Below are positions 1 through 9,716 of a stretch of 64,000 nt of DNA, piece by piece. The notes under the pieces were generated by a model. That model was not told the origin of the DNA. It did not search any database and worked only from the letters and a program-made list of their open reading frames with translations. This stretch comes from an uncultured Clostridia bacterium (lineage in GTDB: Bacteria > Bacillota > Clostridia > TANB77 > CAG-508). The stretch covers positions 1 to 64,000 of the forward strand of contig CALXHF010000005.1 in assembly GCA_944388035.1 (NCBI GenBank), written 5' to 3'. How positions within the stretch are numbered: the stretch's first letter is position 1; each line of letters opens with the position of its first letter. The position numbers and the translations under genes were made by a program.

Positions 1-113
1 TTAAATAATTTTATCATATATGTTAATTATTTAAAACTTTTTTCTAACTACCCGTGTCTACTTTTTATTATACAATAAGATAAGTAATTTTAAGTTTTAC
101 TTATCTTCTTGTT

Positions 114-980
114 TTATGCTTCTCTTCTCCAATAAAATAAATATTGTTGTGCTAACCCTGCTAAATTACCAAATTTTTCTTTTGCTATCTTTTCTATTTG
201 TTTTTTGCTTACTTTTGTTTCATCTTCATTTTTTATATATAAGTCGTTCATTACTCTTCTTACCCATACGTCTATTGGAAATACTTCAAATCTTTTTAAG
301 TCTGAAAATAGTAATATACAGTCAGCAACTTTAGGTCCGACACCTGATAGTGTTAAAAGTGTTTCTCTTACTTCTATTGTGTTTGGGTTATTTCTTAATT
401 CATCTAAATTTACTTTATTTTCTAATATCATTTTAGTTGTTTCATATAGTCTAATGTCTCTAAAGCCTAAACCTAATTCTCTATATTTTTCTACACTTAC
501 ATCTTTTAATTCTTCAGCTGTTGGAAATGTATAGTATTTTTTTCCATTATAATTTATTTCTTTTCCATAGTTTTTAGATAGTCTTTCTATTATTCCTTTT
601 ATTCTTGGTATATTGTTATTTGCAGATATTATAAATGATATTATTGTTTCCCATAAATCTTGATTTAATATTCTAATTCCACTTCCATATTTTATACTTT
701 CTTCCATAAATGTATCTATTTTACTCAATGTTTCTTTTATTTTTTTATAGTCTCTTTTCAAATCAAAGTAATCTTCTACAATTTCTTTTATATTTACATT
801 ACATATTCCTTTAAATGTTGTTTTATTTCCTTGTTTTTTTACATTTAAGACATTTCCTTTAAACACGCCTGTATAACTTCCGTCTTCTTCTATATTCCAT
901 CTAAAACATTGCCCACAGTCAAATATATCTTTTAATTCAAATGAGTCTAAATTTTCTATTTCATATATTTGTTCTTTCAT
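114..980 (-). CDS. ogg: 8-oxoguanine DNA glycosylase (OGG1/AlkA-type, HhH-GPD family)
   Basis: This is a base-excision repair enzyme that removes 8-oxoguanine from DNA and nicks the abasic site. The C-terminal half carries the helix-hairpin-helix GPD signature LSGVGPKVADC. Its Lys matches the Schiff-base lysine of OGG1 (GTKVADC), and PIDVWVRR holds the catalytic Asp. The N-terminal part (FDCGQCFRW) matches the OGG N-domain, and the roughly 288 aa length fits the family. I chose the ATG at 980 because MKEQIYEIENL begins there behind a weak GGTGAT; an in-frame start at 1025 would add 15 unlikely residues. The gene is transcribed away from addB. Function is confident from motifs; substrate range is inferred. 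Confidence 0.9.
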   Translation of the reverse strand: MKEQIYEIENLDSFELKDIFDCGQCFRWNIEEDGSYTGVFKGNVLNVKKQGNKTTFKGICNVNIKEIVEDYFDLKRDYKKIKETLSKIDTFMEESIKYGSGIRILNQDLWETIISFIISANNNIPRIKGIIERLSKNYGKEINYNGKKYYTFPTAEELKDVSVEKYRELGLGFRDIRLYETTKMILENKVNLDELRNNPNTIEVRETLLTLSGVGPKVADCILLFSDLKRFEVFPIDVWVRRVMNDLYIKNEDETKVSKKQIEKIAKEKFGNLAGLAQQYLFYWRREA

Positions 981-1208
981 TAATATCACCAGTTTTATTT
1001 TACAATATTTATAGGAGTTTTTCAATAATAAAAGAAAGGTTGTTATTATAAAGTTGTTTAAAAGTAAATATTTATTATTTAAAGGTAATAGTAAGCAATC
1101 TGCTTGCTATTTTTCTTTTTCTGTTATAAAATCTAAGGAAAGAAAAAGAAAGTGTGTTCCAAATGTGACATAAATGTGTGTAAAGGAAACGTCACTTAGG
1201 AGGTAAAA

Positions 1209-4200
1209 ATGTTAAGACTTATTTACGGTAAGAGTGGAAGCGGTAAAAGTAGTTTTTGCTTTACTCAAATTAGTAAGTTAATTGAAAAAGGAGAGGTAAA
1301 TAAAATATATATAATAACACCAGAACAGTTTTCATTTACAGCAGAGAGAAAACTTATGGATGAAATGGAAAAAATAGGTTGTGGTGCAGTTATTTCTGCT
1401 GAGGTTTTAACTTTAAGTAGGATGGCATATAGAGCAATGCAAGAAGTTGGTGGAGGTTTAGAAAGTTTATCTAAATGCGGAAAAGCTATGCTTGTTTATT
1501 CTATTTTAAGTAATAATCAAAAAAACTTAAAATTTTTAGGTAAGTCAGATGAAAATATAGATTTAAGTATGAGAGCAATTACAGAGTTTAAAAAACACGG
1601 AGTAAGCGTAAATGATTTAATAAATGAGATTTCAGGTGTAGAAGATTTATATTTAAAAAATAAGCTACAAGATATGAGTTTAATATATAAAGAATTTGAA
1701 GATAAAATAAGCGAAACTTATATAGAGGATACAGATTTATTAACTTTACTTGTAGAAAATTTAGATAAAGTAGATTTAGTAAAAAATAGTATAATTTATA
1801 TAGATGAATTTTCTGGTTTTACATATCAGGAATATCAGGTAATAAAAGAATTTTTACGTTTAGCAAAAGAAGTTAATATAACAATATGTGTTGATAATTT
1901 AGATTTTAATACAAATCCAGATATCGATATATATTATCCAAATAAATTAACTGTAAAAAAATTACTTAATTTAGCAAAAGAAAATGATATTGGGTTAGAT
2001 GATTTCGTACATTTAGAAAAAGGTCTACGTTTTAAAACTGAAGAATTACAATTTTTGAGTAATAATTTATACAGCAACAATTCCACAATTTATGGAAAAG
2101 ATGTGGAAAACTTATCTCTATTTTTAGCTAAAAATGAATATTCTGAAGTTGAAAATACAGCGAAAGAAATAGAAAAGTTAGTAAGAAAAGAAAATATGAG
2201 ATATAGAGATATATCAATTATTACTAAAAATATAGAAAACTATTCATCATTAGTAAGAGCAATATTTAGAGAATATGATATACCAGTATTTATTGATGAA
2301 AAAAGAGATTTAAACCAAAATATAATAGTACAGTATGTACTTAGTATATTAGAGGTTTTAAGTAAAAACTTTTCATCAGAAGCGGTTTTTAGCTATATAA
2401 AATTAGGTTTTTTTGATTATGAAAAAGAAGAGATTTTTAAATTAGAAAACTATTGTAATAAATGGGGAATAAAACAAAATAAGTGGAAAAAAGATTTTAC
2501 ATATGAATTAGAAATTGAAAGTAAGAAAAAAGAAGTTGAAAGATTAAATGAAATAAGAAAAGAAATAATAGAACCATTACTTAAATTACAAGAGGAGATA
2601 AAGAAAAACAGAACTGTTAAAAATATAACAATTGCTTTATATAATTTTATAATAAATCAAAATATAGAAGAAAAAATATCTAAAAAGATTTCTAAATTAG
2701 AGGAAAAAGATTTATTAGATTTAGCAAAAGAGTATAAAGAAAGTTATGAAATAATAATTGATATATTTGATAAAATGGTTTTAATATTTGATGATGAAAA
2801 AATTACTGTTGATAAATATCAAAAAATCTTCAAAATAGGTTTAAAAAATAGTGGTCTTGGTAAAATACCAGGAACAGCAGATCAAGTAATATTAGGAGAT
2901 ATAGATAGATCAAGAAGTCATAAAGTAAAAGTGGTATTTATATTAGGTTTAAACGATGGCGTGTTTCCAAGTAGTAATAAAGATGAAGGGTTCTTAAATG
3001 ATAGTGATAGAGAAATATTAAAACAAGATGGAATAGAACTTGCAAATGGAACAATAGATAATTTATATGAAGATAAATTTAACATTTATAAAGCATTTAC
3101 AACAGCAGAAGAAAAATTGTATTTATCATATAGTTCATCAGATAAAGACGGAAAATCACTTAGACCTTCTGTATTAGTAAGTCAAATAAAGAAAATGTTT
3201 CCTGAAATGAAAGAAGAAAGTGATGTTATAAATAAAAAATACGAAATTGTAAATAAAAAAGTAACATATGAAGAATTAATAGAAAATATAGCAAAAATAA
3301 AGAACAGAGAAAAAATAGATGAAATATGGTATCAAATATATAATTATTATAAAGAGCAGGAAGAGTGGAACAAAAAACTTACAAGTGATATGCAAGGTTT
3401 AAATTATACAAATTTGCCAGAAAGAATAAAACAAGAAAATATAGATAAATTATATGGAAATACTTTAAAAACAAGTATATCAAGATTAGAAAAATATAGA
3501 GGATGTCCATTTTCATATTATTTACAATATGGTTTAAGACTAAAAGAAAAAGAAACGTTAAAAATACAAAGTTTTAATACAGGTTCATTTATGCACGAAA
3601 CAATAGATAGTTTCTTTAAAGTAGTAAGAGAAGAAGATATAGATTTAGCAGAAATTGAAGAAGATAAGATTTTAGAAATAGTATCAAATATTATAGACGA
3701 GAGTTTAAATTTAAATAAAAACTTTATCTTTACAGCAACAGCTAAATATAAAGTGCTAGTTAGAAGATTAAAAAGAATAATCACAAAGGCTTTAAAATAT
3801 ATAATTATAACAATTGTAAATAGTGATTTTGAAGTAAGTGGAACAGAAGTGGAATTTGGAGAAAAAGGAAAATATGAGCCAATTATTTTAGAACTGGATA
3901 ATGGTAAAAAGATAGAAATAACAGGAAAAATAGATAGAATTGATACTGCTAAAAATGAAGATGGAAAATACTTAAGAATAATAGATTATAAATCATCAGC
4001 AAAAAATATAGACTTAAACGAAGTATATGCAGGGCTTCAAATACAACTTCTAACATATACAGATGCAATATGTAGAAAAGAAGATATAATGCCAGCAGGA
4101 ATATTTTATTTTTCATTATTAGAACAAATGGCAAATGCAGATAAGAGATTAAATGAAGATGAAATTGAAGAAATGATAAGAAAAAATTTCAAGATGAAAG

Positions 4201-4601
4201 GGCTAATTATTGCAGATGTAAAAATAATTAAAATGAACGACAACACATTAAAATCAGGAACATCAAATTTAGTACCTGCTGGAATAACAACAAAAGGAGA
4301 AATAAACCAAAGAAATACAAATGGGGTAAAACAAGAAGAATTTAAAATTTTACAAGAATATATTTATAAAACAATAAAAGATATATCAAAGGAAATATTA
4401 AGTGGAAAAATAGATTTAAAACCATATAATAAGCAAGGAAAAACACCTTGTGAATATTGCGAATATAAAACGATTTGTGGTTTTAACACTAAACTAAACA
4501 ATAATAAATACAATTACATAGACAAAAAAACAAAAGATGATATATTAAATAAAATGAGACAAAATGGGGACGGGGCATTTTTTGTTTCAAATGTAAAATA
4601 A
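1209..4601 (+). CDS. addB: ATP-dependent helicase/nuclease subunit B (AddB)
   Basis: AddB is a subunit of the AddAB recombination helicase-nuclease that resects double-strand breaks. The protein is 1130 aa, normal for the family. The N-terminus has a Walker A motif (YGKSGSGKSS). The C-terminal RecB-type nuclease domain shows ITGKIDRID followed by IIDYKSS. The cysteines expected to hold the iron-sulfur cluster are split between YRGCPFSYY and CEYCEYKTICGF. An AGGAGG ribosome binding site precedes the ATG. Unusually, addA does not follow; the next gene is a laccase-domain protein, so addA must lie elsewhere or be missing. The last ~15 residues and stop fall in a dispersed GGGGACGGGG palindrome, so the extreme C-terminus is repeat-derived. 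Confidence 0.93.
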   Translation: MLRLIYGKSGSGKSSFCFTQISKLIEKGEVNKIYIITPEQFSFTAERKLMDEMEKIGCGAVISAEVLTLSRMAYRAMQEVGGGLESLSKCGKAMLVYSILSNNQKNLKFLGKSDENIDLSMRAITEFKKHGVSVNDLINEISGVEDLYLKNKLQDMSLIYKEFEDKISETYIEDTDLLTLLVENLDKVDLVKNSIIYIDEFSGFTYQEYQVIKEFLRLAKEVNITICVDNLDFNTNPDIDIYYPNKLTVKKLLNLAKENDIGLDDFVHLEKGLRFKTEELQFLSNNLYSNNSTIYGKDVENLSLFLAKNEYSEVENTAKEIEKLVRKENMRYRDISIITKNIENYSSLVRAIFREYDIPVFIDEKRDLNQNIIVQYVLSILEVLSKNFSSEAVFSYIKLGFFDYEKEEIFKLENYCNKWGIKQNKWKKDFTYELEIESKKKEVERLNEIRKEIIEPLLKLQEEIKKNRTVKNITIALYNFIINQNIEEKISKKISKLEEKDLLDLAKEYKESYEIIIDIFDKMVLIFDDEKITVDKYQKIFKIGLKNSGLGKIPGTADQVILGDIDRSRSHKVKVVFILGLNDGVFPSSNKDEGFLNDSDREILKQDGIELANGTIDNLYEDKFNIYKAFTTAEEKLYLSYSSSDKDGKSLRPSVLVSQIKKMFPEMKEESDVINKKYEIVNKKVTYEELIENIAKIKNREKIDEIWYQIYNYYKEQEEWNKKLTSDMQGLNYTNLPERIKQENIDKLYGNTLKTSISRLEKYRGCPFSYYLQYGLRLKEKETLKIQSFNTGSFMHETIDSFFKVVREEDIDLAEIEEDKILEIVSNIIDESLNLNKNFIFTATAKYKVLVRRLKRIITKALKYIIITIVNSDFEVSGTEVEFGEKGKYEPIILELDNGKKIEITGKIDRIDTAKNEDGKYLRIIDYKSSAKNIDLNEVYAGLQIQLLTYTDAICRKEDIMPAGIFYFSLLEQMANADKRLNEDEIEEMIRKNFKMKGLIIADVKIIKMNDNTLKSGTSNLVPAGITTKGEINQRNTNGVKQEEFKILQEYIYKTIKDISKEILSGKIDLKPYNKQGKTPCEYCEYKTICGFNTKLNNNKYNYIDKKTKDDILNKMRQNGDGAFFVSNVK

Positions 4602-4631
4602 TTCGAAAATGAGAAAAAAAATCCCCGTCCC
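4566..4631. repeat. Dispersed GGGGACGGGG palindrome, copy A
   Basis: The left arm GGGGACGGGGCATTTTTT starts at 4566. The right arm AAAAAAATCCCCGTCCC ends at 4631. The intervening bases are AT-rich. The same arms occur near 25131, 49029 and 61385. This copy overlaps the addB stop codon and lies just before the next gene, so it may also act as a terminator. A REP-like or miniature mobile origin is inference. Confidence 0.8.
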
Positions 4632-4653
4632 TAAAATGTCTCAAGGAGGAAAA

Positions 4654-5523
4654 ATGGATTTATCTAATGATAAGGTTATTCATATTAAAAATGGTAATAT
4701 AGAATATCTACAGTTTAGAAAATTGCTAGAATATAGTGATGTTATTTCACATTGCTATTCTCTAGGAAAAAATGTTAATTTTAGAACTTCTTATAAAGCT
4801 AATGAAACTAATAAGCTTAATATGGTTAATGTAAATAATACATCTGAATATCAAAAAGTTATTAGTAATTATAAAAATTTATGTGATAATATAAGCTTAG
4901 ATTATAGAGATTTAGTTAAAGGTATTCAAAGGCATACTAATAATGTTACATCTGTTTATGGTAAAGTTAACAAAGATAAACCAGATTTTAATATGAAAGA
5001 ATATGAAAACATAGATGGTTTAATTACAAATAAGAAAAACATAGTTCTTAGTACAACAAGTGCTGACTGCATTTCTTTATTATTTTTTGACCCTGTAAAA
5101 AAAGTAATTGCAAATGTACATTCTGGCTGGAAAGGTACACTTCAAAGAATTTGTATTAGAACAGTAAAAAAGATGCTTAATGATTTTTCTTGCAATCCAG
5201 AAGACATTATAATTTGTATTTGTCCTTCTATTAGAAAATGTCATTTTGAGGTTGAAGAAACTGTTAAAGATATGTTTTTGGAAGAATTCCAAGAATTAGG
5301 TGAAGAGAATTTAAGGGCTATAATTGAAGAAAAGATACCAAATAGAAAATGGAATATTGATACTGTTCTAATTAATAAAATTATTTTAAAAAATATTGGT
5401 ATAAAAGAAGAAAATATAATTGATAGTAAAATATGTACTGTTTGTAATTCAGAAATTTTACACTCATATAGAGCAGAAAAAGAAAATTATGGTTTAAATA
5501 CTGCTTTGATTGGGTTAAAATAA
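4654..5523 (+). CDS. Laccase-domain protein, YlmD/PgeF/YfiH family
   Basis: This family comprises cytosolic copper- or zinc-binding enzymes once called polyphenol oxidases; members act on purine nucleosides or edit peptidoglycan precursors. The 289-aa protein contains the hallmark metal ligands: TSADCISLLFFDP, then NVHSGWKGT, then CICPSIRKCHFEV, and C-terminal HSYRAEK. The ATG at 4654 follows AAGGAGG at ideal spacing. The frame is open further upstream to 4609, but that part is palindromic repeat and probably untranslated. YlmD is often near cell-division genes in Firmicutes; here it sits between addB and an S66 peptidase, so context adds little. The family is clear, the exact reaction less so. 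Confidence 0.88.
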   Translation: MDLSNDKVIHIKNGNIEYLQFRKLLEYSDVISHCYSLGKNVNFRTSYKANETNKLNMVNVNNTSEYQKVISNYKNLCDNISLDYRDLVKGIQRHTNNVTSVYGKVNKDKPDFNMKEYENIDGLITNKKNIVLSTTSADCISLLFFDPVKKVIANVHSGWKGTLQRICIRTVKKMLNDFSCNPEDIIICICPSIRKCHFEVEETVKDMFLEEFQELGEENLRAIIEEKIPNRKWNIDTVLINKIILKNIGIKEENIIDSKICTVCNSEILHSYRAEKENYGLNTALIGLK

Positions 5524-5569
5524 AAAATAAAAAAGGAAAATAAAAATATAAAAAATAAAGGAGAACAAT

Positions 5570-6487
5570 ATGATTATTCCAAACAAGTTAAAAATAGGGG
5601 ATACTATAGGGGTTGTAGCACCTTCTAATCCTATAATTGGTGAAAATGTAGATGAAATTATGCTAGCTAAAAATAAGGTAGAAGAAAAAGGTTTTAATGT
5701 AGAGTTTTCTAAAAATCTTTTTTCAAATAGTTTGGGTTATAGTAGTAGTGCCAAAGAAAAAGCAGAAGATATAAATTATATGTTTTCTAACAAAGATATA
5801 AAAATGATATGGTGTGCTAAGGGTGGAGAAAATTCAAATTCTACTTTTGGTTATTTAGATTATAATTTAATTAAAGAAAACCCTAAAATTATATGTGGTT
5901 ATAGTGATATAACATCAATTACAAATGTTATAACTGCTAGAAGTGGACTGATTACTTTCAGTGGTACTAATTTTAAAACAATTGCAACTGATGAAACTGA
6001 TTTTAGCTTTAATGAAGCTATAAAACGTTTTGTTAATGGTGATGTTACTTTAGGAAAAATAAGTGATTATAAAATATTAAAAAAAGGTATTGCAACTGGT
6101 AAGTTAGTTGGTGGCAATCTTAGTTTAATAAGAGGACTTGTAGAAGGTAAATATAAAATAGATTTTAATGGTAAAATATTATTTATAGAAGAATTAGGTT
6201 TTGAAACAGGACCTGCCCTTGCTTATAATTATTTATATTATATGAAACAAAACGGTGTTTTTGATAAAATAAATGGTTTATGGATAGGTAGTTACAATCA
6301 CGAAAGTAATATTTCTTTAGAGAAAATTGTTTTTGATGTTATTGGAGATGAGTATAATTTTCCTATTATTAAATCAGGTAATTTTGGTCATATTGAAGAA
6401 AAGATAGTTATACCAATTGGAACAAATGCTAAAATAGATACAAATACAGAAGAAAAAATAGTATTATTGGAAAATTGTGTTAAATAA
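5570..6487 (+). CDS. LD-carboxypeptidase, peptidase family S66 (LdcA/MccF-like)
   Basis: The family are serine peptidases that trim tetrapeptide stems of murein during recycling, or cleave microcin C-type aminoacyl nucleotides (MccF). The 305-aa protein starts GDTIGVVAPSNP, typical of S66. It has the nucleophile motif CGYSDITS, the LFIEELGFE region that supplies the catalytic Glu, and a C-terminal GNFGHIEEK with the His. No signal peptide is visible, so it should be cytosolic. An AAGGAG site precedes the ATG. Sequence alone does not separate murein recycling from antibiotic immunity. Confidence 0.85.
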   Translation: MIIPNKLKIGDTIGVVAPSNPIIGENVDEIMLAKNKVEEKGFNVEFSKNLFSNSLGYSSSAKEKAEDINYMFSNKDIKMIWCAKGGENSNSTFGYLDYNLIKENPKIICGYSDITSITNVITARSGLITFSGTNFKTIATDETDFSFNEAIKRFVNGDVTLGKISDYKILKKGIATGKLVGGNLSLIRGLVEGKYKIDFNGKILFIEELGFETGPALAYNYLYYMKQNGVFDKINGLWIGSYNHESNISLEKIVFDVIGDEYNFPIIKSGNFGHIEEKIVIPIGTNAKIDTNTEEKIVLLENCVK

Positions 6488-6511
6488 ATATTGTAATAAA
6501 AGGAGTAAGAT

Positions 6512-7082
6512 ATGTTTGACAATTGGGAAGATTTAGAAAAATCAATTATTGATTGTAAAAAGTGTAAACTATGTACAGGTAGACAAAATATTGTTTTTGG
6601 AACAGGTAATAAAAATGCTAAATTAATGCTTATTGGGGAAGGTCCTGGAGCAGATGAGGATAGACTTCGGAGAGCCTTTTGTTGGACGTGCAGGTAAGCT
6701 TATAAATTTAGCATTTCAAGCAATAGGGTTAAAAAGAGAAGAAGTTTATATAGCAAATATTGTTAAATGTAGGCCACCAGGAAATCGTAACCCAGAAGAA
6801 GATGAGTGCATTGCTTGTATGAATTATTTAAGAAATCAAGTAATACTTGTTAAACCAGAAATAATTGTACTTTTAGGAAGTGTTGCACTAAAACATATTT
6901 TAGGTAAAGAATACGGGATAACAGCTTCAAGAGGAAAATGGGTTGAAAAGAAAGGCATTAAATATATGCCTACTTGGCATCCAGCAGCTCTTTTAAGAGA
7001 TGAGACTAAAAAAATAGATTTTGTAAATGATCTACAATTAGTATTAAAAGAATTGGACAACAAGTCAGATAGTTTGACTTAA
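6512..7082 (+). CDS. Family 4 uracil-DNA glycosylase, +1 frameshift at 6668
   Basis: This is an iron-sulfur uracil-DNA glycosylase that removes uracil from DNA. The first part runs 6512-6667 and reads CKKCKLC and GEGPGADEDRL. The zero frame then meets CGG and stops at 6697. Skipping C6668 continues directly into GEPFVGRAGKL, the family motif, and on to the stop at 7082, giving 189 aa, a normal length. The remaining cluster cysteines (KCRPPGNRNPEEDECIAC) and the WHPAALLR motif lie after the shift. The zero-frame product would lack most of the active site. Coding quality is intact on both sides, so I read this as one functional gene rather than a pseudogene. Confidence 0.85.
6665..6671 (+). other. 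+1 frameshift site CTT CGG A (UDG)
   Basis: The zero frame is AGA CTT CGG AGA; the +1 frame is AGA CTT (C) GGA GAG. The shift joins ADEDRL to GEPFVGRAG, the conserved family motif. Zero-frame reading hits TAA about ten codons later. Confidence 0.8.
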
Positions 7083-7140
7083 AATAAATATATATAATAA
7101 AATAGAAATATACAAAATATAAAGAAATTAGGAGTAGGAT

Positions 7141-8418
7141 ATGGAAGAAATAATTGGAAAAGCAAATTACTGTTTGAATTGTAAGATAAAACCTTGTTCA
7201 AATAAAGGTTGTCCATTACATAATGAGATACCAGATTTTATAAAAGAAGTAAAAGAAGGCAATTTTACTAAGGCATATGAAATACTGTGTAAAACAACTG
7301 TACTTCAAGGAGTATGTGGGAGAATATGCCCACATATTAAGCAATGTCAAGGTTTGTGTGTAAGAGGTATAAAAGGTGAGCCAGTAGCAATTGGAGATTT
7401 AGAAGCATTTGTTTTTGATAAAGCAATGGAAGAAGGAAACTCTTTATCCAAGGTTTGGAAAGAAGAAATAGAGAAAAATAAAAAAGTTTTAGGTAATAAA
7501 AAAGTAGCAATAATAGGTGGAGGACCTTCAGGATTAACTGCAGCAGCTTTTTTAGCTAAAGCAGGCATAAATGTTACAATTTATGAAAAATATAATTTTT
7601 TAGGCGGTCTTTTAATATATGGAATACCTGAATTTAGACTTGATAAAAAAATAGTAGAAAAAACTGTCCAAAATATTTTAGATTTAGGAATAAATGTGGA
7701 ATATGAAAAAGAACTTGGTAAAAATTTAAACTTAAATAAATTAGAAAAAGAATATGATGCAATATTTTTAGCATTTGGAGCAAATTGCTCTTCTAAAATG
7801 GGTGTAGAAGGAGAAGAATTAAAAGGTGTATATGGAGGAAATGAACTTTTAGAATATAATATGCATCCAAATTACGAAGGAAAAACAGTAGTTGTTGCAG
7901 GTGGTGGAAATGTTGCGATGGACTGTGCAAGAACAATTAAAAGGTTAGGTGCAAAGGAAGTTAAAGTAGTATATAGAAGAGCAAGAGAGCAAATGCCAGC
8001 AGAAACAAAGGAAGTAGAAGATGCAATAAATGAAGGAATAGAATTTTTATTCCAAAATAATATTGTAAAAATACTTGGAAATAAAAATGTAGAACAATTA
8101 GAGTTAATTAAAACAAAATTAGTTCAAAAAGAAGGTGATACAAGACTTTCACCAGTAAATATAGAAAATAGCAATTATATAATAAATGCAGATTATGTAG
8201 TAATGGCACTAGGTGCAAGTCCTGCTACATTTGTTAAAGACTTAGGACTTTCTTTAAATAAATGGGGAAATATTGAAGTAAACGAAAATTATGAAACATC
8301 AAATTCAAAAATATATGCAGGAGGAGATTTAGCGGGAGTAAGAGGAACGGTTGCTTGGGCTGCATATTCAGGAAGAGAAGCTGTAAAAAAAATAGTAGAA
8401 AAATTAAAAGAAGCTTAA
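7141..8418 (+). CDS. Glutamate synthase small-subunit-like NADPH oxidoreductase (GltD/GltA family)
   Basis: The 425-aa flavoprotein has an N-terminal cysteine-rich Fe-S domain (CLNCKIKPC, GCPLHNEIP, CGRICPHIKQCQGLC). An FAD-binding motif, IIGGGPSGLTAA, follows, then an NADPH-binding motif, VVAGGGNVAMDCA, and a C-terminal second FAD segment, IYAGGDLAG. It would transfer electrons from NADPH to a partner such as a glutamate synthase large subunit, but none is adjacent. Stand-alone members also include sulfide dehydrogenase and NfnB-like subunits. An AGGAG site sits before the ATG. Family assignment is firm; the partner and physiological reaction are open. Confidence 0.87.
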   Translation: MEEIIGKANYCLNCKIKPCSNKGCPLHNEIPDFIKEVKEGNFTKAYEILCKTTVLQGVCGRICPHIKQCQGLCVRGIKGEPVAIGDLEAFVFDKAMEEGNSLSKVWKEEIEKNKKVLGNKKVAIIGGGPSGLTAAAFLAKAGINVTIYEKYNFLGGLLIYGIPEFRLDKKIVEKTVQNILDLGINVEYEKELGKNLNLNKLEKEYDAIFLAFGANCSSKMGVEGEELKGVYGGNELLEYNMHPNYEGKTVVVAGGGNVAMDCARTIKRLGAKEVKVVYRRAREQMPAETKEVEDAINEGIEFLFQNNIVKILGNKNVEQLELIKTKLVQKEGDTRLSPVNIENSNYIINADYVVMALGASPATFVKDLGLSLNKWGNIEVNENYETSNSKIYAGGDLAGVRGTVAWAAYSGREAVKKIVEKLKEA

Positions 8419-8431
8419 ACTTGAAGCTTCT

Positions 8432-9532
8432 TTATTCATTTATATTTGCTTGTTCTTTGTTTCCTAAAAGTAATTTTTTAATAGCTTTAAATAAGGAAAC
8501 AAAAATATTTTCTTTTTTAGTAATAACCTTAATTGCAGTTTCAACCTCTCCGTTTTCTATAGCATTATATTTTTTTTCTAGTTCCATCATTTTATTTACA
8601 TAGTAATCATTGAAAAATGTATAACCCTCCATAGAGCCAAGATAATTTTTAAAGTTATATAATTTTCTTCTATAATTTTCAACATCTTCTAGAGTCGAAA
8701 TATTATTAAAAGTATTATCAAAATAGCTAGAGATGATTAAGTTTTGAGTTCTCATAAAAGTTAATGATATTTCTGATTTTAATTCTTCAATTTTTTCTAG
8801 CATACCATCTACTTTTTTATTTCTATCATCAACACTTGCAATTCTATTATTTAATTTAATAATTTCTTCTTCATTATTTAAAATATCATCAAATGCATTT
8901 TGAATTGCCATATATGTTTTTGGTGATGTTATATTTGCAAAATGTTCTTTAAAATTATCATTGCTGTTTAAAGTACTTTCAAATAAAATATTTTCACCAA
9001 CTAAATATGCAAGCTGATTAGCTAAACAACACTCTAATGGGTAATATGATGGGCTATTAGTTTCAAAACTTATACCAAAATATTTAACATATTCTTTTGG
9101 AATACCATTAACTTTAGAAGCCATAAGTTGTACAGAAGCTTCATTTAATCCTAAACCATAAATTTTAAATTCAGTATAATCACAAAGTCCCATCCTAAGC
9201 AAATAATTTCTTTTATCTTTAACTTCTTGTATATAATGTATACACTCGTGAATTGCAAATTCTTCTAAATCTTCATCTTGAATATGTTCATTAAAATATA
9301 TAGAAGTATTTTTGTAAAAATAATTGGCTTCTGCCATACCTTCTGGCATTTTTGCTTTATACATATTTAATCTAGAAAGTTTTATGAATAACTCATTTTG
9401 GTTTAAATTAAATTCTGGAAATGTATCACATAGTTTTTTAGAAACATTTCTTGCAATTGAATTTATTTTCAAAGTATCTAGTTTTTCTGTTACTTCTATT
9501 CCATCTTTTCTTAAATCTGATTCTACACTCAT
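8432..9532 (-). CDS. Uncharacterised protein with an HExxH zincin-like motif
   Basis: I do not recognise the family. The roughly 366-aa protein has EFAIHECIHYIQE near residue 130, which contains HExxH, the zinc-binding signature of metallopeptidases. A following segment (LGLNEASVQLMASK) offers a Glu that could be the third ligand. The middle is predicted coiled coil (NRIASVDDRNKKVDGMLEKI), and the C-terminus is Lys-rich. No clear signal peptide is seen. I chose the ATG at 9532 because AAGGAG lies eight bases upstream, rather than the longer frame from 9565. It is convergent with the gltD-like gene; their stops are about 15 bp apart. Peptidase activity is inference from one motif. Confidence 0.6.
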   Translation of the reverse strand: MSVESDLRKDGIEVTEKLDTLKINSIARNVSKKLCDTFPEFNLNQNELFIKLSRLNMYKAKMPEGMAEANYFYKNTSIYFNEHIQDEDLEEFAIHECIHYIQEVKDKRNYLLRMGLCDYTEFKIYGLGLNEASVQLMASKVNGIPKEYVKYFGISFETNSPSYYPLECCLANQLAYLVGENILFESTLNSNDNFKEHFANITSPKTYMAIQNAFDDILNNEEEIIKLNNRIASVDDRNKKVDGMLEKIEELKSEISLTFMRTQNLIISSYFDNTFNNISTLEDVENYRRKLYNFKNYLGSMEGYTFFNDYYVNKMMELEKKYNAIENGEVETAIKVITKKENIFVSLFKAIKKLLLGNKEQANINE

Positions 9533-9716
9533 ATTTTTAGTCTCCTTGATTATATAATCTATCACTAAATATTATACTATAAAAAAACAAAAAATATATT
9601 TCATAAGTATTAAATCTTAATTACAGTTTAATTACAAAAAAATAATCAAATATGTGAATTTTTAGTTGCATAAAAAAAATTAAAATGTTAAAATTACTTT
9701 TGAGGTGAAATTTAAA

